Origin: Hyphomicrobium_A sp963782555
Lineage (GTDB): Bacteria; Pseudomonadota; Alphaproteobacteria; Rhizobiales; Hyphomicrobiaceae
Assembly: GCA_963782555.1 (NCBI GenBank)
Contig: CAWAKB010000003.1
Span: 682,001-746,000, forward strand
DNA length: 64,000 bases
Direction of reading: 5' to 3'
The position numbers and the translations under genes were made by a program. Shown here piece after piece: positions 28,402-36,025 of the stretch (positions within the stretch are counted from its first letter, which is position 1; each line of letters opens with the position of its first letter). The notes below the pieces were generated by a model. That model made no database searches. It saw nothing but the letters and a program-made list of their open reading frames with translations, and had not been told where the DNA came from.

Positions 28402-29535
28402 TTAATCCTCAACCCGAACGAAGTGCCAGACGGTGTTCTTGTAAAGAATCGCCGAGTCCTCGAGATCTTTGATGTTCTGTTTGTTTTTGAGGTCGGCGCC
28501 CGTAAGCACCAGCTGACCCGCCCGGTGAGCGCCGGCCAGCATATCCTTGAACTCGATCTCTGAGAGACCCCACTCCGGATGCGACGTGCGAATCGCTTTC
28601 CACACTTGAGAAATAAACGCCTTGCGACTGCCTGGCCAGCCCTCGGCATGGTTGCGTGCCGCGTTGAGCACACCGGCGGAAAATTGCGTCAGGCCAGGGC
28701 GCTGCGGCTCGTCGGTTGAGACGGCTTGCGCCGCCGCCGGCTGGGCGGCCCGCAATGCCGCAGGCGCGCCATTGGTTTTGACGGCGTCATTGCCCGCGGA
28801 CGGAGCTGCATTTGCAAGCCGACGCAGCAGCGCCAAGCGCATCATCTCGATCTCGGGCCGCGCCGTCCCCGTCAGGTCCGCGCTCAAGGCGGCGACCAGG
28901 CGCCCGTCGGTCGAGAGCTCGCGTGGGCTCTGCAACAATTGCCCGGCCAGCACGCGGCCGGCTTTGGCCGACAGCGCCGAGCCCTTCGGCGTCTTGAGTC
29001 CGCTCTTGACGTTGTCGCCGAAGGCCCGCTCCAACGCCACGAGTGCGAGCGCGGCTCTGAGCTTCGACGGAGACAAGGCTTGGCGCATCGCCAGTCCGAA
29101 GGCCTTTTGCACGATGAGCGCGCTCAGGCCCTCGGGCCTGGCGAGTGCTTTTCGTATTGTGGGCTTGCCGGCATCGAGCTCGAGCGCCTTGGCGACCAGC
29201 CAGACGTCGCGCTGCTCGCTCCAGGCGCGGGCATGCGCCTCCTTCTCACCGAGGAAGTGGGCGACGGCGCCGGCGCCGGTCTCGCTCGCCCGCAGGCGCC
29301 CACGGTGCTCGCGGACGAGCTCGCAAGCGTCAAGCCGAGCGACCGCGCCATCGACGGCGCTGCGCCATTCGCCCGGCGAAAGGCGGTTGGAGACGAGAGG
29401 TCCGAGATCGCGCACGAGCTGGGCACGCGTGGCGCCGCCGGAGCAGGCGATGCGCGAAAGAATGAGGTCGTCGAGGGCTGCGGACGCGGCCTCTGTGCCG
29501 AGATGCGCCGACGCTCGTCTGCTCGGGGCCGACAT
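28402..29535 (-). CDS. Winged-helix-like partner protein of the dual ATPase
   Basis: 377 residues from ATG 29535. The N-terminal 90 residues look like a winged helix (SRIACSGGATRAQLVRDLGP, then VARLDACELVREHRGRLRAS). A helical middle (about 100-240) and an Ala/Pro/Gln linker (about 245-280) follow. A second winged-helix-like domain lies at about 285-377 (SRKAFISQVWKAIRTSHPEW, FKDMLAGAHRAGQLVLTGAD). It is the first gene of the two-gene operon with the ATPase and could be its DNA- or protein-recognition subunit. No family name is recognised. Confidence 0.75.
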   Translation of the reverse strand: MSAPSRRASAHLGTEAASAALDDLILSRIACSGGATRAQLVRDLGPLVSNRLSPGEWRSAVDGAVARLDACELVREHRGRLRASETGAGAVAHFLGEKEAHARAWSEQRDVWLVAKALELDAGKPTIRKALARPEGLSALIVQKAFGLAMRQALSPSKLRAALALVALERAFGDNVKSGLKTPKGSALSAKAGRVLAGQLLQSPRELSTDGRLVAALSADLTGTARPEIEMMRLALLRRLANAAPSAGNDAVKTNGAPAALRAAQPAAAQAVSTDEPQRPGLTQFSAGVLNAARNHAEGWPGSRKAFISQVWKAIRTSHPEWGLSEIEFKDMLAGAHRAGQLVLTGADLKNKQNIKDLEDSAILYKNTVWHFVRVED

Positions 29536-29998
29536 GCAACGCGTCTCCTCATGCGATTTTGCGTGAGCCGTACGCGCGAATCACCGGCCGCCTGCTGCGG
29601 AGTGTGTGTGAGTTGTCGATCTCTTCCAAGGGGCGCGAGGCCAGAAGCGTCATGGGGCGCGAATTGAGTTGCGCCTACGCCTCACTTGCAGGGCTTAAGG
29701 CCGCCGCCCGGCTTTTGCCGCATGCCCGTCAAATTGGCGACACCATGTTGGGGGGAAATCACCAATGGCGCTTCCAGACAGCGGGAGCGCACAGTAGGTG
29801 AAGCTCAACAGCCAATGAGATCAGACGGTTCCATCGGGGGTGACTCGGCCGGAAGGTAGTGTTGCGGGGCGACCGGACAGAGCGTCAAGCTCCCGGTTGT
29901 GGACGGGCGGTGACAACTCCTTAGCATTAACGTCGAGTTAACAGGTTTACGCAATGATCGATCGGTGTACCGCACGTTTCCAAGCGGGAGTAGCTCGT
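29536..29998. other. Divergent intergenic region with regulatory site, no gene
   Basis: About 460 nt between two divergent transcription units, the ATPase operon (minus) and the CAP-domain lipoprotein gene (plus). Apart from the CtrA-type box at 29927-29942, I see no RNA gene, repeat or convincing ORF. Confidence 0.5.
29927..29942 (+). promoter_or_regulatory. CtrA-type binding site
   Basis: TTAACGTCGAGTTAAC reads as TTAA-N7-TTAAC, a perfect match to the CtrA consensus of Alphaproteobacteria. It lies 57 nt upstream of the CAP-domain lipoprotein start. Confidence 0.6.
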
Positions 29999-30685
29999 AT
30001 GTACCGCGTCTTGCTATCCGCAGGAGCAATTGTGCTGCTGGGGGCCTGTAGCCTGGGCTCCGGCAGTCTCTCCTCCGGCTATGCCGAATCTGACTACAGC
30101 ACGTCGTCGCTGCAATCCTCGCCCTCGCTTCACAGCGTGGCGCTTGGCGGTGAGCCCGACACGCAGCGCGCGGCGGCCTCCGCCAAGCCGTCCTCGAACG
30201 TCCAACTCGCCAAGCTCGAAGACAAGGCGCCGGAGGGCTCCTTTGAGCATGCGCCCGTGGGCGCACTCGCCGACCGCGACTACTCGCACACCTCGCTCAA
30301 TCCCGATATTGCGCGCCAGCTGATTAACAAGTACCGCAAAGCGAAAGGGCTCAAGCCCCTGAAGCTCAACGCCGAGCTCACGGCCGCCGCCAAAGCCCAC
30401 TCGCGCGATCTCGCCAAATGGGACCGCATCTCCCACTACGGCTCGGACGGTTCTAATCCTTGGGACCGCGTGAAGCGCACCGGCTTCCATGCCCGTCTCG
30501 CGGCTGAGAACGTCGGCACCGGCCAGATCGACTTTAAGGAAGTGTTGCGCGGCTGGGAGCAGAGCCCGGGCCACAACAAGAACCTCTTGTTGTCGGACGC
30601 AACCGACATGGGCATCGCGCTGGTGCAGGACCCCAAGACCGAGTTCAAATCGTTCTGGACTCTGGTGATCGCCGCGCCGATGTGA
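29999..30685 (+). CDS. CAP (SCP/PR1-like) domain lipoprotein
   Basis: 228 residues from ATG 29999, with GGGAG 8 nt upstream. A lipoprotein signal with lipobox LLGAC (Cys17) is followed by a low-complexity linker and a CAP domain at about 105-225, with INKYRKAKGLKPLKLNAELT, AHSRDLAKWDRISHYGS and SPGHNKNLLL. Bacterial CAP proteins are envelope or secreted proteins of mostly unknown activity. The CtrA-type box upstream suggests cell-cycle-linked transcription, which would fit an envelope function. Confidence 0.88.
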   Translation: MYRVLLSAGAIVLLGACSLGSGSLSSGYAESDYSTSSLQSSPSLHSVALGGEPDTQRAAASAKPSSNVQLAKLEDKAPEGSFEHAPVGALADRDYSHTSLNPDIARQLINKYRKAKGLKPLKLNAELTAAAKAHSRDLAKWDRISHYGSDGSNPWDRVKRTGFHARLAAENVGTGQIDFKEVLRGWEQSPGHNKNLLLSDATDMGIALVQDPKTEFKSFWTLVIAAPM

Positions 30686-30696
30686 CGGCGCACGCG

Positions 30697-30724
30697 TCGG
30701 ACTCCCTTCATCGGACTCCCTTCA
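30697..30724. repeat. 14-bp tandem duplication
   Basis: TCGGACTCCCTTCA occurs twice in direct succession (30697-30710 and 30711-30724), just after the CAP gene. An imperfect hairpin (GGTGTCTGAC...GTCTGACACC) follows at 30742-30767 without a T-run. Confidence 0.8.
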
Positions 30725-30795
30725 AAAGAGCATCGCCGTATGGTGTCTGACCCTCCGAGTCTGACACCGTCGGTGCGCGCACGGGAATTGAGTTC

Positions 30796-32187
30796 TCAGC
30801 GCTTGCGCAGATTGCGCCACACCGCGACGTCGATCTCGAGCTTACGGCTGACTGCCAGGTAGTTCATCAGGGCGGCCGCGACCAGCGACAGAGACGTTGC
30901 CGTCGCCGCCCCGAGCAGGCCAAAGGCGGGGACGAGCGTGAAATTGAGCGCGATGTTGAGAACAGCCGTCGTCGCCAGCACGGTGGCGCAAATCCTCTGT
31001 TGTCCCAGCATGTTCAAGAGAAACTCTGCCGGACCCATGGAGGAGCGGAACAGGAACCCGATGACGAGGATCATCATCACCGGGTAGCCCTGCACGAACT
31101 TCGGGCCGAACAGCCAAAGCAGCGGCATGCCGAGCGCCAAAAGCAAGATCGCGGCGGCAAGCGACGGCCAGAAGGTCCAGTGCACGGCATCTCTTACGAA
31201 GGCGCGCAGGCTCTCCTTGTCGCCGCGGGCGCCAAGTGCCGCGAAACGGTTTGCGACCGCGCTGCCGACCGCATAATGCACGAACATGATGAGGCTCATG
31301 GTCTTGGCGGCGGCGAAGTAGATGGCGACATCGGTGGGTGTCAGGTAGCGGGAGACGACGAGCACGTCGGCGCTTTGCAGCGTGAGCTCGCTTGCGGCGA
31401 TGACGAGCAGCGGCATGGCCGTCGCAAGCCAGGTCGCGAACGCATAGCGCCGAGGGCCTGGGCTCTCGACCTCGCTGATGCGTCGGTCGATCAGCACGGC
31501 TTGCAACAGGCCCGTCACCCACGTCGCGACGATCGCCGCGCCGGCCGCCGTCTGGGCCTCCATCGGCCAACCGGCGAAATGCGCTGCGACCATGGCGACA
31601 AGCAGCAAGGCGGGGCGCAGGATGTAAGGCGGCAGCAGAGCTGCACCCATCCAGGCGAAGCCCTTGCCGATCCCGTCCTGCACGGCCGTCAGCGCATAGA
31701 GCGGAATGCAGACGAGGGCGAGATAGGCCGGCAGCAGGTACTGGCTCTCCAAGGGCTTGAACAGCCACAGACCAGCGATACCCGTGACGGCGATGAGCGC
31801 GCCGACGCTGAGCGCAACCGCGCGCGAGCCGCGGATCAGCCCGCGCAAGAGTGCCGGCTCGCCCCTCTCGCGATAGTGCGAGATGAAGCGGATGGAGGTC
31901 ATACCGAGCCCGAGGTCAGACAAACCGCCGAGCACGAGCACCCACGTCCATACGAAGACATAGATGCCGTACTCGTAGCTGCCCATCCAGCGAGCCAGCA
32001 CAATCTGCGTGAGGTAGAGCAGCGCCGCACTGGTGCAGCGCACGCCGAAGACCGTCACGGCATCGCGCTGGGTACGCTCGCGATCTCCCTGGCCCTTGAG
32101 GATTGCGAGCGTTTGCGCGACGAGACCGTTGAGGCTTGCCAGCAGAAGGCCGGCGGGTGAGGCGCTTGCCGAGGAGTTCTCTGTCAT
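30796..32187 (-). CDS. Polysaccharide / O-antigen flippase-like membrane protein
   Basis: 463 residues with 12 to 14 hydrophobic helices spread over the whole length and little soluble sequence, beginning near residue 50 (SAALLYLTQIVLARWMGSYE). The YGIYVFVWTWV motif and layout match the Wzx/MATE-like polysaccharide transporter superfamily, which moves lipid-linked oligosaccharides across the inner membrane. No glycosyltransferase genes are adjacent, so the substrate is unknown. A small gene lies upstream on the same strand. Confidence 0.82.
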   Translation of the reverse strand: MTENSSASASPAGLLLASLNGLVAQTLAILKGQGDRERTQRDAVTVFGVRCTSAALLYLTQIVLARWMGSYEYGIYVFVWTWVLVLGGLSDLGLGMTSIRFISHYRERGEPALLRGLIRGSRAVALSVGALIAVTGIAGLWLFKPLESQYLLPAYLALVCIPLYALTAVQDGIGKGFAWMGAALLPPYILRPALLLVAMVAAHFAGWPMEAQTAAGAAIVATWVTGLLQAVLIDRRISEVESPGPRRYAFATWLATAMPLLVIAASELTLQSADVLVVSRYLTPTDVAIYFAAAKTMSLIMFVHYAVGSAVANRFAALGARGDKESLRAFVRDAVHWTFWPSLAAAILLLALGMPLLWLFGPKFVQGYPVMMILVIGFLFRSSMGPAEFLLNMLGQQRICATVLATTAVLNIALNFTLVPAFGLLGAATATSLSLVAAALMNYLAVSRKLEIDVAVWRNLRKR

Positions 32188-32262
32188 GGGGCCGTCCGCC
32201 GTCGCTTCCGCGCTGCCCGAGGTGCCGCGGGCTCCGGTTCCACCGAATGGCCGATGTTTGGC

Positions 32263-32481
32263 TTAGTCCTGCAGCAGCCGGTCCTGTTCACGTTGGCGCA
32301 CGCGCTCGGCGACGTTGGCCCAGGCGCAAGAACGGCTTTCGTCTCCACTTTCAACGTGGAGAATTGCAAAGAAGTCCGCCACCGCGGCCGCAAGAAGTCC
32401 ATGCCTTGCCTCGAGGACGGTCGCCATTGCCTCGAACTCACGCTCGTTCATGGCGCTAGTTGGTTGCCCAATGTTTTCCAT
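32263..32481 (-). CDS. Small hypothetical protein upstream of the flippase
   Basis: 72 residues from ATG 32481 (ATG 32490 would add three). It is helical and soluble, with MNEREFEAMATVLEARHGLL and SRSCAWANVAERVRQREQD. Composition and codon usage look like real coding sequence. It ends 75 nt before the flippase start and may be cotranscribed. No function is recognised. Confidence 0.5.
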   Translation of the reverse strand: MENIGQPTSAMNEREFEAMATVLEARHGLLAAAVADFFAILHVESGDESRSCAWANVAERVRQREQDRLLQD

Positions 32482-32643
32482 AGCCTGCATTCCGTCTTGG
32501 GGAACATGGTGTCCGTGTACAAAGCAAAAACTGCGCCAGTCGATCTGCTTCAAAATGGGACCCAGACAGCCGGTGGCGGCGATGGCTGGGCCCCCGTATG
32601 TGCTATGCTGAGCTATGGCGGCGAGTGCCGAGGAGAGTGTGAT

Positions 32644-32868
32644 ATGGCCCCACGACTGAGGTTAATGCTTCTTGCCGGGACAGTGGCCGCAACTCTGAGT
32701 CTGGCGATGCCGGCCCTGGCGGACGGGACATCCGGCTCTGTGGCGACGTCCGCCAAGAGCCACAGCCTGCGCACGCAAAGCGAGTCCGTGCCCGGCGAGC
32801 AGCAACCCCCGCCACCGGCCCCGAACGGCTGCCCGTTTCGCGACGGGAAGCTCGAGCTGATGGTGTGA
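32644..32868 (+). CDS. Small exported protein
   Basis: 74 residues from ATG 32644 with GAGGAG about 9 nt upstream. Residues 1-26 form a signal peptide ending ALA, followed by a Ser/Pro-rich short mature part (EQQPPPPAPNGCPFRDGKLE) with one Cys. Function unknown. Confidence 0.6.
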   Translation: MAPRLRLMLLAGTVAATLSLAMPALADGTSGSVATSAKSHSLRTQSESVPGEQQPPPPAPNGCPFRDGKLELMV

Positions 32869-32912
32869 ACAGCCTGCGCGCCTCTTGTGCGCGCGGCCCG
32901 CGAGACGGCGCC

Positions 32913-33992
32913 TCAAGGTTGCGCCAGTCCTAAGGGGCCTTTGAGCCCGGGCGCTGATAGGTCGAGCCCGACGGCGGCGCTGGCCTCGACGTCCTGGGTC
33001 GTGCTTGCCACCGCAGGCTTAGCCTCGTCCGACTTCTTTTTCGCTGTGTGCTTGCGGTGCTTGTGGCCGCTAGCGAGCCGCGCCTTCTTCTTCTTTTTAT
33101 TGCAGCCCCAGGAGTCGACGCTCTGGCGCACGCTGGTGACGCCGTTCGCATCCGGGTCGAGCGGCATGTTGTCGATCGTCCGGTAGTTGAAGATCTGCGA
33201 CCATCCGTATTTCTGAAATCCATCCTCCAACAGGCTCGCGGCGCGCACGTTGCGCTCCGCGCTGCTGGGGTCGCCAAGGACGACGGCGACCAGCCGGTTC
33301 CCATCGCGCGTGGCGCTCGCAATGATGTTGAAGCCGGAATCGCAGGTAAAGCCGGTCTTGAGCCCGTCTGCTCCGTCCAGAGACCGCAACAGGCCGTTGT
33401 GGGAGCGCAGGCGGATCTTTCCGAGCCGCATTTGCAGCATCGACCAGTAGTGGTCGTACTCGGGGTACTCTGTGATGATGGTGCGGGCGAGCTTGGCGAG
33501 ATCGCGCGCCGTCGTGACCTGCCCTTCCGCAGGGAGGCCGTTGGCATTGACGAAATGCGTGCGGTCCATGCCGAGCCGCTTGGCGGTGACGTTCATCAGA
33601 TCGACGAACTGCTGTTCGTTGCCGCCGATGGCCTCCGCCAGCATCACGGCGACGTCGTTGGCGGACTTGACGATGAGAGCCTGCAACGCCTTGTCGACGG
33701 TCAGCTCACCGCCGACCGGCAAGCCGATCTTGCTCGGCGGCTCGCCGTGGGCGACAGCCGAGCACGAGATCTTCGCCTTCAAGGATATACGCCCGCTCTT
33801 GATGGCCTCGAAGGCCAGGTAGGCGGTCATCATCTTGGTGAGGGAGGCGGGATACCACTGATCGTCCGCGTCCTCTGCGTAGAGCACCTTGCCGCTCGTC
33901 GCTTCGAATACGAGTGCGGGACCAGATGCGGCAGCTGGCGGGCTAAAGGCGATGATGAGCAGGAGGGCGAGGTATGCGGTCCCGCAGCGCAT
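32913..33992 (-). CDS. dacA: D-alanyl-D-alanine carboxypeptidase (PBP5/6 family)
   Basis: 359 residues with a signal peptide (ending AAA about 22), SxxK in SLTKMM (about 51-54), SAN in SANDVAVML (about 112) and KTG in GLKTGFTCDSG (about 213), the three motifs of penicillin-binding carboxypeptidases. It trims the terminal D-Ala from peptidoglycan stem peptides in the periplasm. The C-terminal 70 residues are Lys-rich (NKKKKKARLASGHKHRKHTA) rather than the usual amphipathic anchor, so membrane attachment is unclear. Confidence 0.9.
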   Translation of the reverse strand: MRCGTAYLALLLIIAFSPPAAASGPALVFEATSGKVLYAEDADDQWYPASLTKMMTAYLAFEAIKSGRISLKAKISCSAVAHGEPPSKIGLPVGGELTVDKALQALIVKSANDVAVMLAEAIGGNEQQFVDLMNVTAKRLGMDRTHFVNANGLPAEGQVTTARDLAKLARTIITEYPEYDHYWSMLQMRLGKIRLRSHNGLLRSLDGADGLKTGFTCDSGFNIIASATRDGNRLVAVVLGDPSSAERNVRAASLLEDGFQKYGWSQIFNYRTIDNMPLDPDANGVTSVRQSVDSWGCNKKKKKARLASGHKHRKHTAKKKSDEAKPAVASTTQDVEASAAVGLDLSAPGLKGPLGLAQP

Positions 33993-34414
33993 GCAATTCC
34001 CCCATCAGGATCGGAACTAGCCGGATAACACATTGATCGGCTGCGCGGCAACGCGGGCCGCGGGCTTTCCGGGGGCCTGTGACCTTGAGCACACATTGTG
34101 CGTTGGTGGACTTAGGGAGGCGCACGGTGGTGACGGCTCCCTTGGCCGGCCGTGGCCCTGGCGACGCGGATTTGTCGCACTGGGTGAGATGTGCTAGGCA
34201 CTCCGGCAACGAGCGCCACGATGCGGCAGTACTGAGCAACTGGTTGTCCAGAGCCCGGGGCTCGCAATTCAACACGAGCCGCATTTCTCCGATCAATCCC
34301 ATTGTGGTTGGAGCCTGCCGCGGGGGGACTCAAAGGTCCCGGACCGCGGCGTTCGCAGCTTGGGCTCAAGATCGCCCGGCAGACTCCGCACATAAGCCTC
34401 GAAAGGAGGTCCCA
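33993..34414. other. Intergenic / leader region of rpsU
   Basis: The rpsU frame stays open upstream to about 34079, but that stretch lacks protein-like composition and a Shine-Dalgarno sequence at its own ATG. I treat it as untranslated leader and divergent promoter region for dacA and rpsU. No RNA element was recognised. Confidence 0.5.
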
Positions 34415-34660
34415 CTGATAGTCCTCGTTCGCGAAAACAACGTTGACCAGGCCCTCAGGGCCTTGAAAAAAAAGCTCCAACGCGAAGGCGTGTTTCGCGA
34501 GATGAAGCGCCGCCGGTCTTATGAGAAGCCCTCCGAGAAGAGGGCGCGCGAGAAGAGCGAAGCGGTTCGCAGGGCCAGGAAGGTTGCGCGCAAGCAGGCT
34601 CAACGCGAGGGCTTGATCGCAAGACCCGGCACGAAGAAACCCGCGGTTGGGCGCCGATAG
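34415..34660 (+). CDS. rpsU: 30S ribosomal protein S21, non-canonical start codon
   Basis: The S21 sequence is unmistakable (VLVRENNVDQALRALKKKLQ, EGVFREMKRR, YEKPSEKRAREKSEAVRRAR). AGGAGG at 34404-34409 marks the start, but the codons after it are CTG (34415), ATA (34418) and GTC (34421), with no ATG, GTG or TTG. CTG aligns in length with the usual MQVLVR; ATA has the better spacing (8 nt). The product is 81 residues if CTG starts. S21 binds the small subunit near the 3' end of 16S rRNA. A base-call error making ATG into CTG or ATA cannot be excluded. Confidence 0.9.
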   Translation: MIVLVRENNVDQALRALKKKLQREGVFREMKRRRSYEKPSEKRAREKSEAVRRARKVARKQAQREGLIARPGTKKPAVGRR

Positions 34661-34671
34661 ACACTAGGCAT

Positions 34672-34713
34672 CTCAGCTCTCGGCAACCGTTCAGCCGCGG
34701 GTGCCGAGCTGAG
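34672..34713 (+). terminator. Stem-loop after rpsU
   Basis: CTCAGCT...CGGCA (34672-34685, two-base bulge) pairs with TGCCGAGCTGAG (34702-34713). No T-run follows, so this is a weak terminator or a 3'-end stabilising hairpin. Confidence 0.4.
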
Positions 34714-34724
34714 GCGCCGCCGCG

Positions 34725-34985
34725 CTAGAAATCCGACGGGATCAGCGCGTATGAGCCCTGGCGGCGACCCGAGTAGACTTTGCGGGCAACCTTGAGAATG
34801 CGTTCACGGTTATTGTCGAAACTCTCCAGGACTGCCGCCTGATTGTGCCGAGTCTCCGGCGCAATGCGAAACACGGCCGCCTCCTCGACGAAGAATGACA
34901 CCTCCAGCGCGCCGTCGTAGCCCCAGAAGCGCACACAATGGCGCGTGGCGTCGTAGCTGCGGCTGGCGTTCGGGAAATTCAGCAT
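34725..34985 (-). CDS. DUF1488 domain protein
   Basis: 86 residues from ATG 34985, reading MLNFPNASRSYDATRHCVRF, then WGYDGALEVSFFVEEAAVF and a C-terminal SYALIPSDF. This is the DUF1488 pattern, a short conserved protein of Hyphomicrobiales with no known function. A TTG at 35030 would add 15 residues, but the family usually begins at MxLNFPN. It is convergent with rpsU. Confidence 0.85.
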   Translation of the reverse strand: MLNFPNASRSYDATRHCVRFWGYDGALEVSFFVEEAAVFRIAPETRHNQAAVLESFDNNRERILKVARKVYSGRRQGSYALIPSDF

Positions 34986-35100
34986 AGCTTGTGCGTCCAA
35001 TATTGACAGCCGCTCGACCTTAACTGCCAAAGCGCGCCTGCAAGCAATAGATGGGGACGATGGCTGACTGTTACATCATAGCCCGGCAGCGAGGCGCATA

Positions 35101-35340
35101 CTATTTTGCAATAGGCTTTGCGGTGACCCTCGCGATCAACTTGATGGGACCGCGTACCCGGCCCGACCTTTTTTCGATCTCCTGATCCTGCAACTCGATG
35201 ATGGCCAAGGCGGGTGCATCGCCCTCCAGCCCGCCGAGGGCTGCGCTCGGCACCTTACGGTTGGACGTTCGTGTGCCGTCCGCGTAATGGACGTCGAAGA
35301 GAATGAATTCGGCCTGGGTCTTCGGTTTCCTACGCGCCAT
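35101..35340 (-). CDS. Small hypothetical protein
   Basis: 79 residues, MARRKPKTQAEFILFDVHYA, then DGTRTSNRKVPSAALGGLEG and AIIELQDQEIEKRSGR. It has beta-rich, soluble composition and no motif that I recognise. The length and codon usage support a real gene; it is isolated, with gaps on both sides. Confidence 0.65.
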   Translation of the reverse strand: MARRKPKTQAEFILFDVHYADGTRTSNRKVPSAALGGLEGDAPALAIIELQDQEIEKRSGRVRGPIKLIARVTAKPIAK

Positions 35341-35610
35341 GTCTGTCTCTTAGTCAAGGGCTTCGAAAGCGTGAGGATGCCCAATGTTTGCGGGGCGCAA
35401 CCGGCGGTTGGTGCATAGCGATTTTGGCCCGGTGACGGATCGTCACAAAGCCTGCGTGCTCCCTTAGCATCAATCACAGCCGGGGGACGTTAATTCCTCG
35501 ACAGGCTATCAAAGTAAGCGCAGAGTGCCGCGTATCATCGGTTTGTGAGTCCCAGGCGCCGGTGGCTGAGAGACAGCTTCGCGCTCCCGCCTGCCAAGTA
35601 GGAGGGAGCC

Positions 35611-35886
35611 ATGTGCCCGTTTCCCGAGGCTCCAGAAGGCTTGTCGCCTGAAACGCTCGAGCTTCTCGACCGCGCCTTCTCGGCGGCATGGGAGGATTTG
35701 CAGTTGAGGAAGAGCTCGGCTACCTCGCCTGCAAACGAGGCAACGACCCAAACTGCGATCACCAACGCCATTATCAACTTGGCGGCGACGGGTGTGCGCG
35801 AGCCGGAGCGTTTAAAGCGTCACGCGCTTCACGCTGCCGAGCAGGCAAGACCACGCACGCGGACCATCGTGCATCTGCCTGACTGA
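35611..35886 (+). CDS. Small hypothetical protein
   Basis: 91 residues from ATG 35611 behind a strong GGAGGGAG ribosome-binding site. The sequence is helical (SPETLELLDRAFSAAWEDLQ; ITNAIINLAATGVREPERLK), soluble, and starts with MCPFPEAPEG. No family recognised. Confidence 0.7.
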   Translation: MCPFPEAPEGLSPETLELLDRAFSAAWEDLQLRKSSATSPANEATTQTAITNAIINLAATGVREPERLKRHALHAAEQARPRTRTIVHLPD

Positions 35887-36025
35887 GACCGGGCAGATCG
35901 GTTGTTTCCAGTTGCACGCTTTAGAAACCAGGGCGGCATCGCCTGTAAGCCCGGCTGCGTCGTGCAGTGGCAGCCGAACACAATGTCCAGCGACTGCCGC
36001 GGCAGCTCGTCAATGAGGAGAAGGA

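Noticed and set aside
30742..30767. Hairpin after the CAP gene as a terminator
   Set aside because: Imperfect stem with a central mismatch and no T-run; kept only as a remark in the tandem-repeat entry.
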